Part shown: piece by piece, positions 56,682-64,000 of the stretch
How the letters are laid out: the number at the start of each line of letters is the position of its first letter
Numbering within the stretch: the first letter of the stretch is position 1
Source of the DNA: Palaemon carinicauda
Taxonomy: Eukaryota; Arthropoda; Malacostraca; Decapoda; Palaemonidae
NCBI RefSeq assembly: GCF_036898095.1
Contig: NC_090751.1
Coordinates: 74,362,932 to 74,426,931 of the forward strand
Reading direction: 5' to 3'
Length of the DNA: 64,000 nt
Made by a program: the position numbers and the translations under genes
Notes under the pieces: generated by a model
Told to the model about the DNA's origin: nothing
Database searches by the model: none
What the model saw: the letters and a program-made list of their open reading frames with translations, nothing else

Positions 56682-56697
56682 TGGTGGCAGCGGTTAA
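56682..56697 (+). promoter_or_regulatory. Candidate primer-binding site
   Basis: TGGTGGCAGCGGTTAA follows the presumed LTR end. TGG is the usual first triplet of a primer site (complement of the CCA tail), but I cannot name the tRNA. Confidence 0.35.
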
Positions 56698-57340
56698 ACT
56701 CTACGAATCAGAGAAAGATCTTCAAGTAATTATAATAATAAACTCTAAGAATTAGAGGAAGATCTTCAAGACATCAAAATAAAGCTGTAAAAACCAGAGA
56801 AAGATCTTCAAGAACTCAACGTTAATGTATCTACAATTTTGACTAAGTAACATAGTCCATCGAAATCTATAACATTTAATGAATGTTATACATACAAACT
56901 GATGAAATGGATCTTCAATCAACATCCTAGGAAACCCAAGGACTGACGTTCAACGCTTACAAAACATATCCAGGAAGCACTACATTCAATGGAAACTCGA
57001 ACGATACATCGCTAACAAAACATCAAGAGAGAGAGAGAGGATGTGACGACATCACACAGAACCATATATAATCTAAGTACAATTTTTTAAATTCATTCCA
57101 GTTTGGGCAGTGAAGTATAGTTATCACGAGTCGTTAGTCGATTATTACTGGGGTGAGTGGTTTGCTAATCTTTTATTTTCCTTTCATTAAAGGAAACTGT
57201 GTTCAACTCCGAATTCTCATCTAGAATTTTTTCTCTCTTTGTGCTAATTCCTTTTTCTTTCAGAAATTTACAGGAAATATCTTTGTGTTCGGTTTTCTTT
57301 CAGAAATTCTCGGGAAATGTCTTGGGATTAGTAACATTGT
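56698..57340 (+). other. Leader with three spaced repeats
   Basis: Contains AGAGAAAGATCTTCAAG at 56710-56726 and 56796-56812, and AGAGGAAGATCTTCAAG at 56754-56770, spaced 44 and 42 bases apart. No coding content is seen, apart from a short frame at 57199-57396 that overlaps gag and is not called. It may hold the packaging signal and splice donor, neither of which I could place. Confidence 0.6.
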
Positions 57341-58264
57341 TTGGGGAATTTTATTATACATATGCGTTTACGCAGTGGACGTCTGTATTCATATAGATAT
57401 TTTGATAGAATTGCAAGGGGTCGAAGAGATAGGAAAAGAAATACAGCAGTAATGACTCCCCCTGTGAGCCCCACCCCTGGACCTAGTGGCGTAGGACAGA
57501 CTAATCCTCACCCAATTGTGACGCTTGTAAATGCCAGGTCAGCAATCCTTCCTTTTCAGGGTCGAGTCAATGGGTTCTTGCCTCAAAATGTGGAGTCATG
57601 GATTTCATCCGTCGATGCCCATTTAAATGCCAAACAAATCGTAGACCCTTTTGTACAATTACAAGAAGCTAAAAGTTTTATAGATTTTTCTAAGGGGGAT
57701 GCGAGTGCGTATTTAAGAGGTGTTTCATTTCAAGAAGCAGTTACCTGGGATGATTTCAAAGTTAGGTTACGCGCGGTCTATGGGGGTGAAGAAGCCTTGG
57801 ATGTAGTATTAACGTTAAGAAATACACTTAATCAAGCCACTATGAATCGGCTTAATGTTATTGAGAGAGCAGCTCTCATAGCTGATAGGCTTAATGAATA
57901 TCAGGACATTCTAGGTAATTCCACTTGGGTTACTAGAGATAACATCTCCGTGAAAGATTTTTTACGATTAATGTATCTAACTTGCATGACACTTATGTTG
58001 CCTGAAGCTTTAGTGCGGTGTTTTGATAAAAAGTTAACGCCTGCAAGTACGGAAATGGATGTACATAAACAGATAAAAAAACACATGTCTAAGTGTCCAG
58101 ATCTCGATCCCGTGTTAACTCAAGTTTTTGCAAAGAATGAAACAAAGCCACAAACAGTCAACGTAGTTAATAATAGTCAAGTAGCGGGAATGACGTGTTA
58201 TAATTGCAAACGTCAAGGTCAGACTAATTTTCAGAATGTGCAGAGCAAAGCAAATACCACATAG
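57341..58264 (+). CDS. Gag-like protein, errantivirus-like element
   Basis: 307 codons, uninterrupted. The first ~50 residues are basic and proline-rich. The central part (about residues 70-260) has the helical composition of a gypsy capsid, with the QLQEAKSFIDFSKGDASAYL and WDDFKVRLRAVYG blocks. The C-terminus has CYNCKRQGQ, the first half of a zinc knuckle in which the expected histidine is glutamine. The frame then runs out to a TAG. The pol frame is already open at that point and supplies a cysteine at the spacing of the last knuckle position, so the knuckle straddles the frame change. The ATG at 57341 is the first in frame, and a later start is possible. Confidence 0.8.
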   Translation: MGNFIIHMRLRSGRLYSYRYFDRIARGRRDRKRNTAVMTPPVSPTPGPSGVGQTNPHPIVTLVNARSAILPFQGRVNGFLPQNVESWISSVDAHLNAKQIVDPFVQLQEAKSFIDFSKGDASAYLRGVSFQEAVTWDDFKVRLRAVYGGEEALDVVLTLRNTLNQATMNRLNVIERAALIADRLNEYQDILGNSTWVTRDNISVKDFLRLMYLTCMTLMLPEALVRCFDKKLTPASTEMDVHKQIKKHMSKCPDLDPVLTQVFAKNETKPQTVNVVNNSQVAGMTCYNCKRQGQTNFQNVQSKANTT

Positions 58265-58308
58265 TTAACTCCAGAGGGGAAGAGAGTGATGTTGGGTCAA
58301 GGTCATTC

Positions 58309-60186
58309 ATGTCAACATCAATAGTATTGAATAATCAATTTAATGTTTTATCAGACAATTGTGAGGTAATAGATTTTCCTATGAAACACACGACCGAATT
58401 AAGTAAAACAGTGCATGCTCCCGTAGATTTGCAACGAATTCATACAATAATAAGCCAAAATGAGTTACAACCAACCTTATATGCTGTAAATTTAGAACAC
58501 AAATCCTTCACGTTATTTTTTTACTCTGGTAGTCCACGTAATATCATGGATTTGAAGACACATCATTTGTTGTTTTCGAACTTTCCGATTGAAAAATCCG
58601 GAGTTAGACTCTCGGGTATAGGAAATAATGAATTAAATGTCATAGGCAAAACTCATGTTCAATTCAAAGTCGGTAAACGCACGTTTGCCGATACATTTGT
58701 TGTTGTACAAAACATTGATATGTATCCAGCTGTAATTATAGGATACCCATCTATGGGAAATCAAAACATTATCTTAGCCCCTGCCAAGCACGGCGTGTAT
58801 ATCAAAGGGAAATTCTATAAGTCTTCTAATACCTTAAAATCAGTTTTGGATAAAAAGGAGACGACAAATGTAACCGTAACGTACGTTGAAGAACCAATAA
58901 CTTGTCTCACTAATAAAGAAATAATATACGCGACCCAGCAGAATTCTCGTTCACCCGTAATATCATCTTGCACGCAATCTATCGAGCCAAACGTACCTTC
59001 GAATTTAATAGTGCAAATAAAGAAAACATTACTGGGATCTGAAATATTAATCCTTTCCGACACTTTGAAAACTAACGGATTGTCTGTCACACAAGCTATT
59101 TATACAGTAGGCTCACATCAACAATGTAATATTGAAGTCTGTAATCATTTAAATAACACTTTAGTAATTCACAAAAATCAACATATCTTGGATGTAGAAG
59201 TTTATAAACATCGTATTCTTACCGTTGCTGAAATCAATCACTCTCAATCAGTTGCGGATGAATCCCTTTTGCGATCTATTAAAAATAAAATCAATAAAGA
59301 CATTCATGACGAAGAAATTCAGCAGAAAATTTTTGGACTTTTAACTGAATATCATGATGTTTTTTCCACTACGGATGGATCCTTAGGAAAAACAGATGTG
59401 ATCGAGCATCAAATAAGGTTAAAAGACAAGCAGAAAATTATCTATGTACCCTCGTACAGACTCCCTATGAAATTCCAGAATGAAATAAATGATGAAGTAG
59501 GTAAAATGCTAGAAGAAGGAGTCATTAGGAAATCCAACAGCCCTTATAAGTTTCCTTTAATAGTTGTACCGAAAAAAGATCGAACATGGCGTATCTGCGT
59601 TGACTTCCGTCGTCTAAACGAGGAGACGATCCCTCATCGATTCCCAGTGCCATGTACTGACGATATTTTGTCTTTGTTAGGTCAGAATAAATATTTTACC
59701 AGTTTGGACTTACTTAAAGGCTTTCACCAGATATCATAAGAAGAAGATAGTATCCCACACACAGCCTTCAGCACAGCCAGGGGTCATTATGAATTTTTAC
59801 GGATGCCCTTTGGTTTACGTTGTGCTCCTATAACATTTAAAAGAATGATTAACATAGTGTTTGGAGACTTTTTAGGGGATATATTGCTTGCCTATATGGA
59901 TGATCTTGTAATCTTTTCCAACACCTTAGAAGAACATCTACGTAAGTTAGAACTAGTACTACAGAGATTAAGACAACATAACTTAAGGGTAAAGATTAGT
60001 AAGTGTGAATTTTTCAAAACAGAATTAATATATTTGGGTTTCACGGTGTCAAGCCAAGGTCTTAAAGTAGTCCATGATAAGGTGTCGGCTATACGTAATT
60101 TTCCCATACCTACTAATGTAAGGGAATACAGCAATTTCTGGGTTGTAGTGGATATTACAGGCGTTTTATACGCAACTATTCAATAA
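58309..60186 (+). pseudogene. Pol: protease and reverse transcriptase, with a stop
   Basis: The frame is open upstream of the ATG at 58309, so Pol is probably made by frameshifting from Gag (-1 relation). FFYSGSPRNIMD near residues 70-81 aligns with the retropepsin active site, with Tyr-Ser in place of the leucine-aspartate-serine/threonine context, so catalytic function is doubtful. RT follows: WRICVDFRRLN, FTSLDLLKGFHQ with the first catalytic aspartate, then a TAA at 59737-59739. The same frame resumes with MPFGLRCAPITF and YMDDLVIFS, the catalytic pair. Another frame change lies near 60140-60160. All RT motifs are intact apart from the stop. Confidence 0.87.
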
Positions 60187-62027
60187 TAGCCGCTCCTTTA
60201 ACTGATCTTACGAAGAAGGGCGTAGATTTCATATGGTCTGAGCATCATCAACAGGCGTTTAATACCTTGAAAGATGAACTGTGTAGTTCTCCTATCTTAA
60301 AATTTCCTGACTTCGGTAAGGAATTCTTCATTGCAACAGACGCCTCAGACTTAGGAGTAGGAGGGGTATTGCTTCAGCAATATGATAAACAATTTTTCCC
60401 GATAGCTTTCTATTCTCGAAAATTAAGAACTTTCGAAAGTAAGTATGCAGTAATAGACAAGGAAGGGCTAGCTATTGTTAATTCACTAGTGCATTTTAAG
60501 TTTATAATTTACGGTTATCCCGTTAAGGTTCTTACTGACCATAAACCACTAACCGAGTTCTTTAAAGGCTTCAACCACAGCCCTAGACGAACTCGGTGGC
60601 ATTTGATCATTCAAGATTTTGGCGCAAGAATCGGGTATTTACCTGGGAAAGCAAATATCAGTGCGGATGCATTATCACGCAACCCCGTGTCATCTTGTAC
60701 GGAGCTTTTAGCTGAATTAATAGATATATCAACATCCATGCCTATTGTTAAAACGATATCTGAACAAGAAGATTTAGGCTGGAGCACTGAATTGTTACAG
60801 ACTGAGCAAAGAAAAGATCAGAAAATAGAAACAATTATAAATGCTTTGAAAGGCAATCATAAGGAAAAGGGATATATAAAGTATAAGCAGCAGAATTATA
60901 TAATCAAAGATAATATTCTGTGTAGGACTGTGACAAGGAAAACCCGCAATACACCACATGTAACTAACGACCAGGTAGTAATACCAATCTCACTTATTTC
61001 CACTGTCCTGAATTGGTTGCATTCAAATCCATTACATGGACACCCGGGGTTCTCATTAATGTCACAGAAAGCCAAATCATTGTTTTATTGGCATACGATG
61101 CTTACAGATATAAAAAGACACATAGCTGATTGTCGCACATGTCAGGAAAACAAAAGGCATACGAAAACACCTGTCAGCCTAGGGGCTTATCCCGTGCCCA
61201 ATCAACCCTTTGAAAGAATACATTTAGATTTGTTAACAGGATTTTACGAGTCAGACAAAGGAAATAAGCACCTCTTAGTAATTATAGATGCTTTAACTCG
61301 ATATACAGAACTAATAGCACTTAAAACTAAAACTGCGATTGAATGCGCTAGGAAGTTTTACGAGTGTTACATTTGTAAACATGGAATTCCACAAATGATA
61401 ATCTCAGACTCGGGTGGTGAATTTAATAATCACTTTCTTACCTCATTGTGTGAATTCCTTAGCATAAAGAAAATAAATACCATGATATATCACCCAGAGT
61501 CGAATGGGCTAGTGGAAAGAGCAAATAGGAAGATTTTAAATATATTAAGAGTAACACTAGGGGGATCAGACCCCAACTGGGATATTGCAATACCGGCGGC
61601 ACTGAGTACTCTGAATCATTCATATCATATATCAATTAAAATGTCACTGCATGAAGCATTGTATGGTACCCCAGTTAGAACGCCTTTCCATGTATTAACG
61701 CCTACAACTAATCTATCAAATCCTTTAAAAGAATGTATAAATGCAAGTATAAGTCGATATGATATCCTTCGAAAGAATTTAGAAGAATCACAAATCATAA
61801 TGAAAAGGAATCATGATAAAATAGCGAAGCCAACTAAAACATATACCGTGGGTGATAACGTGTATATACAAATCAATGTGCGTAAAGGACTCAATTATAA
61901 ACTAACACCTAAGTTTGAAGGCCCATTTAACATTTTGAAAACATTAACGGCCAATAGGTTTAGAGTTCAAAACGTATCCCAACCCACGGATGAGAGAATA
62001 GTACCATTGGCTCACATAAGAAATTAA
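60187..62027 (+). CDS. Pol: RNase H and integrase
   Basis: A 586-codon frame from 60267, with coding similarity extending back to about 60160 in the same frame. RNase H: FIATDASDLGVGGVL, then KEGLAIV and LTDHKPL, with the acidic residues in place. Integrase: a zinc-binding part HSNPLHGHPGF...CRTCQENK with the HHCC residues present, and the catalytic core with the first aspartate in HLDLLTGF or VIIDALTRY, the second in ISDSGGEFNN, and the glutamate in YHPESNGLVERANR. The C-terminus (KLTPKFEGPFNILK) resembles the GPY/F module of gypsy integrases. It has a stop at 62025. This is the best preserved part of the element and ends about 120 bases before env. Confidence 0.87.
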
Positions 62028-62137
62028 AAAGGAAAGAAAAGAGAGGGAAAGAAGTGAGGGAAAATTTTTTTATTTTTTATGTGATTAAAAGTTTTCTTCT
62101 TAATACCGGAGTAATTATATATGTTTTTCTCGTTACA

Positions 62138-62139
62138 GG
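62138..62139 (+). promoter_or_regulatory. Candidate splice acceptor for env
   Basis: A T-rich tract ends in CGTTACAG at 62131-62138, nine bases before the ATG at 62148. Errantivirus env is translated from a spliced RNA (established), so this placement is meaningful. The matching donor was not found. Confidence 0.5.
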
Positions 62140-62147
62140 TTTCCAAG

Positions 62148-63851
62148 ATGAATTTTTTGTTGTTGGGAGTGATATTGTTCGCTCAGACATTTTTCTCGTG
62201 TGGGATGAGCTCTAAAACTAAAAGTATAGATTTTAAATATGGCACTATAGTTGAAAGACAAAAAGACGTTTATATTACATCAAGCAACGTAGTTGTAGAA
62301 GTGAATATGCAAGCAATTTTTCTTCCAGAGAATGATGTCACTAGCTTAAGAACCGCCATTTCAAGGTTTTCTGTCTCATTGGATGAGTTGCATAGAAGAC
62401 ATTTTCATTTGACTACAGAAAGTTTGCTTGGATCGACATTAAAAGTTGCAGAGATGCTATCTGATGACTTGAAAAATAAGACTTACGAGACAGGATCTTT
62501 GGCTTATGACCTTTTGATGTGGACTGTAGGACAAAGAGCATTAAGAAAGACGAAATCCGTTTATTTATGCTGCATTAAACATCTTTGGGTCTGTTGCAAG
62601 TTTAGGTTTAGGAATTTCCAATCGTCTTAAGATTAGTAATCAAAATAAGAAAATTGAGTTCTTGACTCATGAAGATGAATTGATTATGTCAGAACTAAGG
62701 AATCAGTTAGCTTCGATCAATCAAATTATGGATTTAGTAAATGAACATTCAAATAATATCATTCAGATTATGGAAGTACAGGATTTGTTAGCAACGTTAA
62801 CGTATTATGATTCAAAGATAGATCACATACATAACAGAATTGCACATTTCATTGAGAAATCCAAGGATTATGTAGAAGCTATCACGTTAGCAACTAAAGG
62901 TGTACTGTCACCCCATTTGTTGCCTATAAGTTACTTGAAGTTAATTCTGGAGAACGGAAGGGATAAACTAGGCTATGTTCCTTTGTTAGGCGAACGTAGG
63001 TTAGAATTTTATTACAGCCTAATTACAGTAAGCGTTGATAATAACAAGATTAGGATTACAATTCCCTTTGATTCTTCTGATGCCTGGCAATCTTACAAGA
63101 TATCACCATTTTCGACTTTTATGACGAATCACTCAAATCCAGTAATATCCAGTTTGACAGGCGCGTATTGATTTCCCCAGACAAGGAAACATATACGGTC
63201 ATTAAAGACTTGAATCAATTAACTCACTGTTCAGACGCAATGGATAGAAAAATATGTACAGCTGACTCATTTGAATTCCATAAAAACTTAATGGATTCAT
63301 GCGAGTTAGGTATAGTGCTAGAAGGTGCTCTCTCCCATACAAGTGAAAATTGTCTGGATAAGCTTTATCCCTTTGACAATAATGAGTTCAATTGCAGACT
63401 GAACAATGGCTCGTGGATACGATACGACAAGGACGGCTTCAATGTATCATGCCCTGACGGATCCACGTCATTCGCCCACATCTTTGTTGCAGCAGATGGT
63501 TGTATCGGGACTTCCCCTAATTCCATGGTGACCGGACTAAGGACACTCATCAGAGAACGAGCCTACTTCGCGAACTTCACGTGGACATCTACAATGCCAG
63601 CACTACCTCTCTCGTACAATCAACAGGTTGCCAAGCGGTTGATGAAATTGACCGAGATGGACCACCTGTCACCGACTTATAAGGAAATTCTTCACTCCAT
63701 ACTACTAGCAGGATTAGGCATTACGGTGATGATATTTATCGCCGTGAACATCCTTGTTTGGCGTAGGTTACGGTACAGCAGGAAGCTAAAACAGAACGTT
63801 TCGCCATGTCCAGACAAAACTCCTTATTTAATTCAGTTTAAAGCCGTTTGA
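62148..63851 (+). pseudogene. Envelope-like protein, broken by two frame changes
   Basis: Surface glycoprotein region of an errantivirus-like element. It begins with a hydrophobic signal-like segment after the ATG at 62148 (LLLGVILFAQTFF). Coding runs to about 62550, then continues in the +1 frame (62662-63171 and some bases upstream), then returns to the first frame (63168-63851). The middle part has a hydrophobic, glycine-rich stretch just before 62640 at the place where related proteins have their fusion segment. The last part has several Asn-X-Ser/Thr sites (for example NGSW, NFTW) and a C-terminal membrane segment at about 63690-63760 followed by basic residues. An upstream ATG at 62121 is in frame. 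Family assignment is by layout, not by close motif match. Confidence 0.72.
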
Positions 63852-64000
63852 AGTGGCCACCTCATTCGCTAAAGGAGTAAAATGTTTTGGAAAGTGTTTG
63901 TACGAAAAGCTGTTAGTACGCTAGTAATATGTAATTGAAGAAATTATCTACAATGCATTGTTAAAATTACATTTAAAAAACATTTAAAAAAATATAAATA
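63852..64000 (+). other. Sequence after env
   Basis: The presumed 3' non-coding part of the errantivirus-like element. A short purine-rich stretch (AAAGGAGTAAAATG, 63871-63884) could be a polypurine tract, but no similarity to the 5' LTR start follows it within the window. Confidence 0.4.

Larger units (their letters stand above)
56191..64000 (+). mobile_element. Gypsy/errantivirus-like endogenous retrovirus, 3' end outside window
   Basis: Order: 5' LTR (inferred), leader, gag, protease-RT-RNase H-integrase and an envelope region, as in insect errantiviruses. The env frames directly follow pol and are preceded by a splice-acceptor-like site. Gag and pol overlap in different frames. The copy is inactive as read: a stop in RT, a frame change before RNase H, and two frame changes in env. 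The downstream LTR was not recognised before position 64000, so LTR limits rest on the 5' side only. Codon choice is AT-rich, in contrast with the GC-richer element at 12958. Confidence 0.85.

Noticed and set aside
63870..64000. 3' LTR start of the errantivirus-like element
   Set aside because: Only weak, AT-driven resemblance to the 5' LTR start at 56191. No aligned block could be followed.

Overview
The window is eukaryotic, repeat-dominated DNA, most likely from a decapod crustacean and plausibly a caridean shrimp. This is inferred from the mix of families: RTE, I-type and Jockey/CR1-type non-LTR elements, Ty3/gypsy LTR elements, a DIRS element, pogo/Tigger DNA transposons, long GA and TA microsatellites, and a LINE tail ending in TAA repeats of a type I associate with decapods. 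No bacterial operon, tRNA gene or CRISPR array is seen. The only convincing host gene is a prosaposin-like gene, represented by two exons on the minus strand near 29 kb.

Layout. At 0.4-1.8 kb and 11.6-12.9 kb lie two copies of an unclassified interspersed repeat. A SINE- or LINE-like 3' tail lies at 3.9-4.5 kb. At 5.49-8.03 kb is a 5'-truncated RTE-type retrotransposon with one uninterrupted 760-codon reverse transcriptase frame. At 8.57-10.47 kb is a complete-ended pogo/Tigger transposon flanked by TA. It keeps only the DNA-binding end of its transposase and carries a large foldback. At 12.96-22.40 kb is a Ty3/gypsy element with two LTRs, a tRNA-Lys-type primer site and a TTAA target duplication, but broken gag and pol frames. 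The stretch 22.4-29.3 kb is mostly low-copy-looking DNA with a 5S rRNA-derived pseudogene, a 755 bp TA-flanked MITE and the prosaposin exons.

The stretch 29.55-40.62 kb holds two minus-strand DIRS fragments. One carries RT, RNase H and tyrosine recombinase. The other carries the 5' end, gag and the RT up to its YLDD box. They flank a 3.5 kb LTR-element fragment with a tRNA-Lys3-type primer site and a five-knuckle gag. A Jockey/CR1-like element is nested in the second DIRS fragment. The stretch 40.7-44.3 kb is a patchwork of non-LTR remnants, one split by a 1.07 kb TTAA-flanked transposon. Two I-type elements in opposite orientation fill 44.4-52.5 kb, and the minus copy abuts a second Tigger copy at 52.5-53.3 kb. 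A second RTE copy (54.4-56.1 kb) sits in a TA tract. Directly next to that tract starts a gypsy/errantivirus-like element (56.19 kb to the window end) with gag, pol and env. Its 3' LTR is not in the window.

The coding content is mostly self-replicating machinery: nucleic-acid-binding Gag proteins, proteases, reverse transcriptases, RNase H, and four integration chemistries (APE endonuclease, DDE integrase, tyrosine recombinase, DDE transposase). Almost every element carries stops or frameshifts. The first RTE frame is the clearest exception. Comparisons between copies were made by eye and are approximate.
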